This document shows positions 47,801 to 59,292 of a DNA stretch of 64,000 nucleotides, one piece after another. The position numbers and the translations under genes were made by a program. The first letter of the stretch is position 1; every line of letters starts with the position of its first letter. Below the pieces are notes generated by a model. It saw only the letters and a list, made by a program, of their open reading frames with translations, was not told the DNA's origin and made no database searches. Source of the DNA: Dirofilaria immitis (taxonomy: Eukaryota > Nematoda > Chromadorea > Rhabditida > Onchocercidae); NCBI GenBank assembly GCA_024305405.1, contig JAKNDB010000064.1:1674001-1738000 (forward strand), given 5' to 3'.

Positions 47801-50800
47801 AGGTTAAAGGAACAAGCGAAATTGGATCAAGAATTGGAAAAACTTAGGTTAATTTTTTTGAAAATTCTTGATTCTAAAAGGATCTTTTTCTGTATTGTTT
47901 TGGAGTCTAAGCGAACTAATATCGAAATCGAAGTTGCATTTTTTTCTTTTTTTTTAATGAAAAGGAATCATTATTTCAGACGAGAAAATGCCGAACTTAC
48001 AGCAGCTTACAACGATTTGAATGAAGACTTTGAAAATCATAAAGCAGAACATGGTTCTGTGGTTACTTCGAATCGTGATTTGACTGCTCGTATCGGTTTG
48101 TTCATTATTCATAATTTGTGTTTCGTAGTTTCTTTAATCCATTTAAAGTTTTAAATTGCAAGATGTTTTATAATAAATTAATTTTTAGAAAAATTTACAA
48201 ATTTCTATCTTATCATATTCGGTAAATTTCATGATTAAGTGATATTGATGCAAAGTGGACTCATTTTTGCAAAAATTACATAGAGAGGGGAGAAATTTTT
48301 ATACAGTTATAAATTAGTTTCACTCATATTACACCATTGGCATTGGGTTAGAACTGAATAGATCTGGTTATTGCTCAGATTAGTTAAATTTTCAATAACT
48401 GTGGAGTATCTGCTAAGTTTATTTTTTTGGAGGAACTTAAGTTAATTTTTTTGATTAATTTTAGGTTTAATTTCTTTTTTTGGTTAACTTAGGTTAATTT
48501 TTTTAGTATTGTATGTGCTTACATTATTTGAGAGTGTTGCATTAATTAATATTTTGTCTTTTTGAAATTTTCAAATTTTGTCTAGATTTCAAATTTACAT
48601 AGATGCTTTGAAAGCGAATCTCATCGAATATGAAGAGCGTTATGAAATGTGCAAAAATGAAAATGCTGAGACTGTTCAACAACTCGAAAAACTTTCAAGC
48701 GATTTTGAACGATTGCGTTTATCATTTGAAAATTCAAAAACGAAAAGTACTTCAGATGCTGTGGTATGTTAATTTTTGCTTTATCAATTCGTGTTGCAAA
48801 ATATCATTTTCATTGTTTTTAATTGATTTTTAATCAATAAAGAAAACCCAGACTTTTTCGTTGTTGGCTCAAAGTTAACATCTCTTGTTCCAATTTCAGT
48901 TTGCTTTCTGACTATAATTTTCAGTTTGATTTAAAAATTATTAGAAGATTGTCATTTGTTTCTGGTTATCACCTACGATAGATTCACTAACTTCTTTTTG
49001 AATTAATTCAGAATGAAGTTGAAAGACTTCGTACGGAACTGGACGCTTCAAAAGATGATCGTGAAAAGCTGCGTGCTGATGTTGAACGTTTTAGATCAGC
49101 TATTGGTGTTATTGATACAGAATTGAACAGATTAAGGTAGTTCCACTGTCTTTGAATATTATCCTTTTTCTAAAATTGATTTGATTTCATGACTTACAAC
49201 TTTTTGTCTTTCTTTTTCTCGCAGCTTTTTTTTAAATCTTTGAAGGGAATCGAATGACAGATTAGTCCAGGATAACAAGGCCATGGGTGCCAGTTTAGAT
49301 AAGTTCACTGAAATTCGAGATATGCTGGAGAATAGTGATAGTGAATTAAAAAATCTCCGAGAGAAGTTCTTCCAGCTTCAGAGCGAACATGAATTGAAGG
49401 TTTCTGTTACGAATGTCTTAATATCATATTAATATAATATTTATGAACTTGAAACTCTCTACGAATCAAATTTTTTTCCTACATCTTTGCTTTATTCAGT
49501 TATAAAATATTTTAAAAACTGCGAAATTTTGCATTTGTATTTTGAGGAAAAACAGTGGCGCGAACAATTATTAGAATTGAGTGAAGCGCGTGATGATGCT
49601 AAACGTCGACTAGAGGAATGTCAACGAGAAACAGCAATGCGACAGTTACGTTCTTCTGATACTGCTCTCTCTGCCGAAATTGTTGAATTAAAAAGTGACG
49701 AAGGCAAAGTTACAACAAGTAGTGAAGGTACTGTGGACTCAAATAACGGATGGGAAAAGGTATCTTTTTTATTTGTAGTTTTCCTTTGCATTATACATTA
49801 CTGATAAAATTTCTTATCCTGATAATAAAATGCTGTGATTCATAATTTTATTTGTTAATTAATTTTCAATTTAGTGTCCATTGATGATTACGCAAGGCAC
49901 TTATTTTCAAAGAAAAGGTCGATTGCAGAAATTGCAAATTGTATCTCTTATTTTTATTTTTTGCGTTCAAAATCACTTAATCATATATTATTTTATACAA
50001 GTCTGTTGTCATTCTAATGGAATTTTATGTAATTGCAAGTTTGGTACTATGGAATTTTTAGGAGATTTGTATAAAATAATATGTGATTAAATAGTTGAGT
50101 AAATAAAAAAGTTTAGAATATACTCGTTAAGTGGTGGTAAAATAATGATCTGTATTTTAATGGTACTGAATAGATGGCAGATTGGGACGCGCCAGCGCCA
50201 ACAAATGGATCAAATAATTGTACAATTATGAATGAATTACGTGAAGCTCTGGCGGTCGTGACGGAAAAAACAGAAGAATGCGAAGAATTGCGTCGGCAAA
50301 AACATGAACTCGATAAAGAAGTCAGTTCTGCTGATTTCGAAAAAGATTTACAGTTTTGTTACAGTGTTCATCTTGAAAGTATTTCTATGTCATTTAAATT
50401 ACTAATGGTTTTATTTGAGCTCTATTTTATTAGCTTGAAAAGTGAAACATTGTAGTTGGATTTACGGCAAACGTGTATTGATGAACTGATGGTGCAGATG
50501 AACGTTCTACAATCTCAGCAACATGTACATGCGGAAACTTTCGCTCAACTTCGTAGTTGGGTTCGTTTTTTACCTTTTGAAATTTAAAATTTCCATACCA
50601 CGAAAAATTAAATGTTATTCAACTTAATTTTAGGCAAATGAATTAGAACATGATAAACTAGAATTGGAACGAAATCTTGTCCATACCAAAGAAAAATTGG
50701 GAGAAGTACAAGAGCAACTTGATGCAGTTAAGGTAAATGAAAATGGCAACAATTCAAGGAAAAAGTTTTTATATGCAGATTTTTTAATTGTTGTAATTTG

Positions 50801-53800
50801 TTTTAAGTTCCATTCTTAAATTCTCATGAAAGTTTTTCAAGTTTCTCTATCTGTAAATGTGATTAGTAGTGTAAGACTTTGGCTTTCACATTAATAATAT
50901 ATTTAGTAGTAACTAAAATAATTCTTATTTATTAAAGGATAAAGATTTAATAAATGTCAAATATGTCGATTCAATACAACAAACAATAAAAGAATATGAA
51001 CAGAAAATGAGAGATCAGAATGCTGCCCATGAAGAAGCTTTGGAAAATGCTAATGCAGAACACATAAATGTCCTCAAAGAAATGGAGGATGAAGTAAGAT
51101 TCTGATTTTAGTTTTAATTTAATTCTAATAAAATGTCCGTGATATATAGCAAATAGTTTTTTGTTTGCATAACTTTTACCTTCCGGTCCTTTATTTCTTA
51201 ATAGTAAAAAATAAGTGCTTTTAAATTGCTTTTGAAGATCGGGTTGCGCAGGATTGTTCTATGGCTATGTTTTTTTTCTAATATTTAATTTATATACCTT
51301 ATTTCAGTTGAAAGCAGCCAAGGATGAGATAAATCAGTTGCGACATTGTAATAAAATTCTAGAACAAAGATGCGAATCTACGGTTGTTAATTTACATATT
51401 CCTCTGAACATTTAAAAGTTGAAAATTAAATTTTCTGCTGAACAAATTTTTCTCATTTTTTGATTTCGATTTTACAAATAAATCAAATTTGCGCGTATAG
51501 TAACGCTTAAAAATTTCAGGAAACAGAAGAAAATGTCAAATTTCTGCAAGTGAATAGCGAATTGACGGAAGCAATGCAAAGGCAAAATGAGTTAGAGAAA
51601 GCAAATTGTGAATTACAACATAAGCTCAATGAGGTCTTTTGCAAAATATTTTTAGTATTATTCATGATTCATCAAATTCAATTCATCTCTCATTTTTGCA
51701 CGACTTTTTCATCATTATATTTGAAAATATAATGTTATTAATTAAAAATGACGGTTAACTCTTTCTCTTATGAATGTGTTTTTTATTTGCTTTATTGGAG
51801 CGATTCAAAAAAAAAAGATTTTAGGAATGCTAAGCAGGAAAGAAGATTCCTATTCAGATTAATTTAGCTTTTGTATTATCAGTTGTTTTTTTTTGATTTT
51901 TGTTATGATCGTATGCGCTATTCTTTCAGGCATCGATGCAAATAATAGAAGCTGAAAAGCTTAGAGTTGAATTAGTTGCACTAGTCGAGCAGAAGCATGC
52001 TGAAAGTGTAGAATATCATACTCAGTTGCAAACTGCACTCGCTGAAAAAGAGAATCAAGGCATAACTTTTGCCACATACGCTGAAAGAGTACCTATTTTG
52101 GAGCAAGAATTGAAAAAGTGCGATTAATTCCGAAAGCCAATTTTGTTATAGAATTCCATTCACCATTACTATAAGCAAAACTTTTCAGCAAATTGTTCAT
52201 CTTATTTTTTATTGATTTCTTCTAATGTTGATAATTTTCAGCTGCATGGAAACTCGAAACAAGGCGTTAAGAGAATGTGATCGATTACGCGATCATTTGT
52301 TAATTATGGAAGAAACATCAACTAAGGAAGCCCTAGCTGGAGAAGAACGAGAAACTGAATTAAGGCAACGAATTAGAATGCTGGAACAAAAAACGGAAGA
52401 ATCAGCAGATAATGTTATAGAATCTGCTAATGAATATCAGGTTTGCTATTTCTACGAAAAAGCAACATTATAAGTTAGGTTGGTGTAACACTGTTTTTGT
52501 TGCAAATAATTATATTGCAAATAAAGTTTTTGACTTGGCAAAGGAAGGAAGAAGAAACGAAAATTTAAGTGTGAGAATGAGAATAGCATAGAAAGCCGAG
52601 GTGACATTTGCATTCTTGAAAAGATGACTTTCTTGTGCGGCTGTCTGCGTGATCTTTTCTTTAGAGAAAATGATCGGAAGCTTTTTTACAGGTGGTTTTG
52701 AAATTTTTATTAATATAATTTTTATTCTTTTTGCACTGAACTTTTTGCAGCGACAAATTACCGAACTGACAGATGAATTGGATTTAATAAAAAACGAGAA
52801 AGTTTCCATCGTTGATAGATTGCGAGACCGAGAGAAAGCATTAGCTGATACGAAGATGGCACTTTCAAATTTGCAAAATGTTTTGCGTGATATCAGTATA
52901 GATCATGAAGCGCAAGTGTTGCAATACGAAAATGCTATCGCTGACTTGAAAAAAACTATCGAGGCATATATTTTTTTCTAGTCGCAAATCCAATCCATTT
53001 TTTCCTCTCTCTATCGACGATAAAAAAAATTATTTCTCATTAATGATATTTTGTGTCTTTTTGTCGCTATAAATTTTGCTTGGAAAACAGATGTTTTTTT
53101 CTCATATGTTCAATATTTTAAATGTTTTCGTTTTAGAATTTAAGTCTGGAGATAACTCAATTTAAGCAGATGCAGGATACTATTGAGGCCGAAAAGCAAT
53201 TGTTGGAGGACAAAACGGTGCATCTCAAAGAAGAAATTAATAAAAAGAATGCGGTAGGTTAGATACAAATGATATGTTGTACATGCTAATAAAATGTATA
53301 ACATTAGTCTGTTTCTCAATTCGAATTAAAGAAATTCCAAAGTTTAAGTTTTGTTGTACAAAAATACTCTTTTATTTTCTTTGCTGAGAAAAAGAATGAT
53401 CCTTGTATTAACTTATTTATGCACACTTTTATCTAATTTAGAAGCTATCTTTTATAGATGATTGAGGAACTTGAAGCGAGTCTTGATGAGCATGCGCAAT
53501 TGGCAGTATCGTCAGTATCATCGTATACCATCGATGATCAAGTACTTCGTCAACTCTTCCTATCATATTTTACTGCTGATAAAGATAAACAACCGGAAAT
53601 TGCTACCCTATTGGCGTCGGTGTTAGGATACTCGCAAGAAGTAATATTTTTTAATTCAGTTTATCTATGCAGTTTTTAGGTAGTGTAGGGATAAGATAAT
53701 TGATGATTTTAAATTTAATAGATGAAAAGGCGATAAAAGCTAAAATATGTTTGTCGGTTTTTCAGTTTTCAGTTTCTTACTATTTTGATTTTTTATTATA

Positions 53801-54693
53801 TTTGAATTTTCTTTCCCTTTTATTTTCAGGATATTGCAAAAATTAATGCGGCAAATCATTCGTCGTCAAAAGGGTGGTTTGGTTTTGGTGGTTCATCGAA
53901 ACATCCTCAACAGAACATTTCTTTAGCAGAGCAATTTGTGCGATTCCTGGAGAAAGAATCCTTAACCACACCTCAACTTCTTCCAGTTCAGGTTAATATT
54001 AAGAAGAAAGATTTCAGATATATGTGAAAATATTTTTATTTGCAATCTGGCAAAATAACGAAGTTGCATTATTTTGCGTGGTACGACGATGAGAGTTTTA
54101 GAATTTTTTTCTTAGAATACAAAAAAAACTTGGAGAAAAGCTTCGTTTTATTGTTAAAGGTGCACAAAATTCCAGGGATCCAAAATAGCAATTTATGGAA
54201 CTGGTGACAGAATATTTATTCCTGCTAGATCAAGGAAATTTATATAAGCAAAACTATGAAATGGAGTGATAATAATTTTTTAAATTAAACCAATCTTTCA
54301 ATTCAATCAATAAATTATTTTGTATACTGATCACTTTTACTTTATAGTCCATTTTTAAGTGCTGTTAATGATACTTTTCCAGTTATACCTTGTGCAAATA
54401 TTTCTGCTGACTTATTATGCTGCACAATGGATGTCGAAATGTGAAAAATGGAGTATAGCGTAAACACAAATTTTTAAAACGCGGATAGCATCTCTAGGAA
54501 AAAAATTGATTTTTGTAAAATGATTAGTGAGTTGAGCGAAACTGAAAACTTAGTCAGGGTGAACACTCTAAAAACAAGTTTTTTAGAGTGTTGTTTTTTA
54601 CTATTATTATAGAATTAAAAATAATACTGATCAAAATTTCCTATTTTTCAGAAGATTGATAAAAAGAGACAATACGCTCCAGTATCCCGCTGA
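44852..54693 (+). CDS. sql-1: Golgin SQL-1 / GMAP-210 (TRIP11), coiled-coil with GRAB domain
   Basis: Cis-Golgi tether. The start MSSWLRNIQGQLSEF...EATEE resembles the vesicle-binding N-terminus of GMAP-210; exons 2-24 encode almost continuous coiled coil; exons 24-25 encode the Arf1-binding GRAB domain (DQVLRQLFLSYFTADKDKQ, ASVLGYSQEDIAKIN, GWFGFGG, EQFVRFLEKES). About 26 exons: 44852-44956, 45281-45469, 45779-45965, 46142-46263, 46691-46810, about 47012-47198, 47462-47569, 47638-47847, 47980-48095, 48603-48763, 49012-49136, 49246-49399, 49547-49759, 50174-50320, 50456-50560, 50634-50732, 50938-51093, 51308-51382, 51520-51633, 51930-52117, 52242-52440, 52751-52963, 53137-53253, 53458-53640, 53830-53991, 54652-54693. 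Exons 3 (twice), 4 and probably 6 lack one homopolymer base; exons 7-25 join without repair. Predicted about 1,270 residues; human is longer. Confidence 0.92.
53992..54027 (+). other. Alternative read-through end of sql-1
   Basis: If the donor after exon 25 is not used, the frame continues for VNIKKKDFRYM and stops at 54027. Use of the distal exon (54652-54693, KIDKKRQYAPVSR then TGA) has a strong TTTTTCAG acceptor, so I prefer that as the main end. Both would leave the GRAB domain intact. Confidence 0.35.
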
Positions 54694-54829
54694 ACTGTTC
54701 AAGAACATCATCCGCAGTTGACTTACATTCAATACTGAATACATGAAATTTGAATGTTTATGGAAACTTATGCAAATTAATACGTGCAGTAGTCTGCTGC
54801 ACAGAAATGACCATTTATTTGCCTATCAG

Positions 54830-54835
54830 AATAAA
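54830..54835 (+). terminator. Candidate polyadenylation signal of sql-1
   Basis: AATAAA 137 bases after the preferred stop codon of the last exon. Confidence 0.5.
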
Positions 54836-55859
54836 TCGCGAAAATTAAAATTCACATAAACAACATTATTCAGACTAATCGAAAATGTGCTTTATTCAAG
54901 AATAGAATAGACTAAATTAATAATTTGTAGAATTCACATTATTTATAGATTGATACATCCGTCTCATTTCTCATCGTTCACAAATATTGCAGTCAGGCCT
55001 TATCATAATGGTATCCATTTAATGTTGTGATGTCTTTCGTTCTGATTATTTTCTTTATTTGCATGTCTATCAAATTCATAATTTAATCGCTTTGTTTTAT
55101 GGACATCATCCATTTTTAACATTCACGGGTTTGAACTTTTAGTTATGATAATATTGGATTTTATATTTCGGAAACATCTACGTGTAATATATTTAGTTAC
55201 CGTTATTTCATGCTTAAAAATTCTTCATAATTGAATTTTTAGAAGACAATAGGATAATCCTATTACTTGGTTATATGATTTCGTATTTGTTAGCGTAATT
55301 ATGAATAATTATTGAGAAATAAGATGTGATATGGTTGACTTTGCTTTAGCTCACGATAGTTTTTTAAAACTGGGTATTGAGGAAGATGATAATTCATAAT
55401 TAATGCTGCAACTGCTAATCCATTTTTTCTTCTCTGCATCATATCATCAATCATTACCAGTAATTAACATTTCATTAGTCAGCATTTTCATTTGCTTATT
55501 CTACAACGTTTGAGATGCATAGTTCAGGTACGAGATATGTTTGTTCAGTTGTTTATAAATAATTGCTATACTTTATAGTTATACATATATGTATTTATAT
55601 GATATTTTTATGTAACTGTGCTGATATCCAATTTAATGATTTTCCGCACCATTACTTATAAACCTTTACGGTTTACGGTGTTTCTCCTCGCACAAAAAGA
55701 ACTGTATTTCGATGTCCTCTAATGAAGATTGTAAATATCTTTTCTCCAAGTAAAAGGAGATGATAAGTTGGATTGTTCCATAGTCAAAATAATGCTGGAA
55801 AGAGGATAATAGTATACTAACAACTATTTAAGAAAGGAAATATCAAACTACACAAACTA

Positions 55860-56095
55860 ATGTGATTGTTATTTGCTATGTTGTATTTATATCTAGTTTC
55901 TCATCTGATACGATTCAACATAAGTTTAACTTAACAGAATGAAAGGATTGTGTTACTGTATTTACATTTAACTTCTCATCTGATATTATGATCCAGCATA
56001 AGTTTACTTAACAGCGATTGCGTTACTATGTTTACATTTAATTTCCTCTCTGGTATTATGATCCAAGTTTACTTAACGGCATGAAAAGGAGTTAA
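55860..56095. repeat. Tandem repeat, unit about 75 bp, three copies
   Basis: 'tatttacatttaacttctca', 'tctgatattatgatccag' and 'cataagtttacttaac' recur three times with substitutions and a shortened last copy. Confidence 0.8.
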
Positions 56096-57149
56096 TCTAT
56101 GCAATAATAATGAATCCTGGGAAAGTCAATAAAAAACTCGAAAATACTCGATATTCCTAACAACATAGTTGATGTATACCATAAAGTCTAAATTTTTCTT
56201 CCTTTAAGAATTTGCATTTTATTTCCTTGTCGTTATTATCAATTATAGGTAATGAGTGAATTTATCGTATTGTTTCAACGTAAGTTTATTGAACAGAAAT
56301 TAAGAATGAATTATTTATTGTTATGTTATTTGATCTATTTCGTGATAATTGACGTAATATAAAAAAAAAAATATTTTAAGTGCAGCGCAATTATTTCACA
56401 CCAAAGATGAAATGAAACTAGAACACTCATTCATTTTAAAAGATAAAAATGCATGAAAAAAAAAAAAATAAACAATTATTTGATTTTTTTTCATTCTGAC
56501 ATATTATATCACTGAAGTTCATGATATGTTTGATTTCATTATTCATCATCTATTTACATCAAAAACGGAGGAGATAGATGCATTACGATAACAGTAACCT
56601 ATTTCAAATCCTCCTTTTTTTTTTCTTTGTCTTTACAACTACTGCAATACTTCCTGCTTGATATTCATTAATAAACCCTTCATTCGAGATCATTTAGTAA
56701 TATACGCGCAGTTGAAATTTATTACAAACCTAGTTCAATTAGCAAAAATTTATTAGTGATGAATGTCAACTAGGATCATAAATGGGGATAAGCGAAAAAT
56801 GTTACTGATGATGATATCGGAAAAACCAAAATATTTTTATAGAATATAAGTATGACGTTATAATCATTGATTTAAAATTTCTTGTAATAACCAATTTTTG
56901 GTCTTTACGCTATAATTAACATATTATCAATTTATATGCTATGATGATATCTATCTACCTTTGCGCTATGGTAACATGTTGTAAATTATGTTATACTCGG
57001 TAATCAGAAAACAAAATCCCGTTGTAGCAAAATTAATACGTTGTAAATTAGCTATCTTTGCGTTACGAAATAATTTGTTACATAATTGTACAAGTTCTAG
57101 CATATAAGAAACAAAATTCCGTTCTACAAAACGTTAGATGTCAAAATGG

Positions 57150-57420
57150 TTAGTGTTGAAAATAAAACAATCGAACGTTCAGTCTATCACTCATGAAACT
57201 CTCAATGAAGGTTCCGGAAGTAATTTTCCAGTTGAACAATAATAAAAAGAAAACTTAGCAATAGATTCCGGTAGTGATATATGCAGATCAATAATGTGTG
57301 AGGAAATAATTCTTCCGTTAATCAGTAAAAACGATGATAAAATACATCTGTTCACCTTTGTCGAACATGATCGAGAAATTTTATGACAATTTATTTGATC
57401 CATGAGCCGGGAAAAAGTCT
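57150..57420 (+). pseudogene. Coding-like stretch interrupted by stops, unidentified
   Basis: One frame reads SITHETLNEGSGSNFPVEQ, two consecutive stops, then ENLAIDSGSDICRSIMCEE continuing to FVEHDREIL and another stop. The amino-acid mix looks more protein-like than the surrounding AT-rich DNA. No motif identifies it, splice signals are unclear, and the antisense strand is also open (57191-57403). It could be a decayed gene or chance. Confidence 0.2.
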
Positions 57421-59240
57421 ATTGGTTTAATCAAAAAAAAAAAAAAAAAAAACGAAAAACTGGATAATCTTTTGATGAATGCACAAAAATAAATCTAACA
57501 TCTTCAGATTCATGTTTGTCAACAGAAAAATTAAGATAATATGAGACCAGGAATAGAATTATAAGCATAATGCATTTGGAATTTCATAAACATTGATACT
57601 TTCAAATTAGACACTATTCAAATTAACAAACGAAAATGAAATATAAAAAAATCGTACCTAACAAAGAAGAAAGGAACATTAAATATGTAAAGATTGTCGA
57701 CAATCCAGGTGTTTTAAAATTAATAAATGATTAACGAGAATTTATCGTAATCTTATTGTGTGCAAGAATGGCTTAGAATTTCAGCACCTAAGTTAAGGTT
57801 TTATAAATGAAGAACTAATCCATTAAAAAAGTCATACCAAACAGCTTATCTGACAACAATAAAATTACCACAGTTATCACTGCTACAATTCAATAATAAT
57901 CCAGAATTGTGAAAAGAATTCTGGAATAATCTTGATACTTTAGTGCATCTTCACGTTATGCTAGATCAAAAATTGAATTATCTATTCTGTTTGTCCCAAA
58001 GAATGAAAAGAATTCTGGAATAATGTTTTCACAATTCATGCCTGTTATTCATCAGTGAAATACTCTCGCCTTGGCATTTATGAGTACTGTTCTCTACTTG
58101 ACATTAATCAGTAACGCTCTCTGCTTGACATTCATCAATAATACTTGTTAAAAATTTATTGTATCTACTTCAAATCTAATGATTTGCTTTTTTTTTGCAA
58201 TCTTTACTTCAATTTATGCTTTAATCGTAAAAATGTGTTTGGTGTATCTTATCACCAAATAAGGCAATATGCAATTCTTTTTGTTCATTTTTTTATAAAT
58301 TAAGTTGATTTATTAAATCCTTGGATGTAAATAATTATCATGAACTGATGTGAAATAATATTAAAGTCTTTTCTTCATTCTTGGTATTTTCGAATTTTTG
58401 ATTGATTAATTTGATTGCGTAATTTGTAATAATTTAATTACATAAATTGTGTCGTAACTGCAGAATTCTTATTTTTGATTAATCCAGCATTTTGCACACA
58501 TCTTTATATAAATCAAAAATGTTTGCAAGATGTTTGCAATGAAAACATAAATATTTCATTTTATTGCAGTTATTTGTCAGATTTTCTGATTGATGAGAGT
58601 ATTGTTCTTCTCGAAATAATATATTCTTTGTTTGAGCGTGGGTAAACTTGACATTCGTTATCGTAATGGTCCGTTTTACGAAAGATAGAAGATTTGTTTT
58701 CTTACTGTTTTTGAAGTATTTTTTTTAATGCATGATCAATTCATGATAAATTACGAATCAAAAATATCACTACTGATGTTGCTAATAAATATTGAATCGG
58801 CTAGAGATTTGACCTAATTCAGATATGAGCATGATTTATAAAATGGATTCAAGTGGATTCAAACTTTCTTGACCATCTGATCATTTTTCTTTTAATTTTA
58901 AACTCTGGGAAGTAAAAAGATAGCATAAGAAAAATAAAATTAGCTTATAAAAGGACGTCATAAAAGGTCTAATTTGAGTATTCAATATTTTTATTTCTCA
59001 GTAGAAATAGTTATCTTTTCTAAAATTCTGCTTAATTAGCATTTAGAAAATTACACCTTAATATTTTACACTTCTTTAAAGTGAATTGAATATTTGATAT
59101 AAAAGAGATACTGATACAGGCATAATCATATTCGACAAGCTTGTTTTCAGCGTGTGTATTCTACTTACTAACACTAGATCACAATTAAGGAATTAAAGAT
59201 AGTACGCTTGAAAATTTATGTAGTGGACATTTCTCCATTA

Positions 59241-59250
59241 CTTTTTGCAG
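59241..59250 (+). other. Likely trans-splice acceptor of upp-1
   Basis: CTTTTTGCAG ends 42 bases before the upp-1 ATG, with no upstream exon visible. Fits spliced-leader addition. Inference. Confidence 0.55.
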
Positions 59251-59292
59251 CCTTAAATTGTTTCAAAACGTTAAGAAAACAAAAGAGAAAAA

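Larger units (their letters stand above)
54836..59248. other. Intergenic region between sql-1 and upp-1
   Basis: About 4.4 kb without a supportable gene. Composition is less extreme than the 25-40 kb gap. A diverged tandem repeat is at about 55860-56095. A coding-like but stop-interrupted stretch is at 57150-57420, described separately. Confidence 0.55.
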
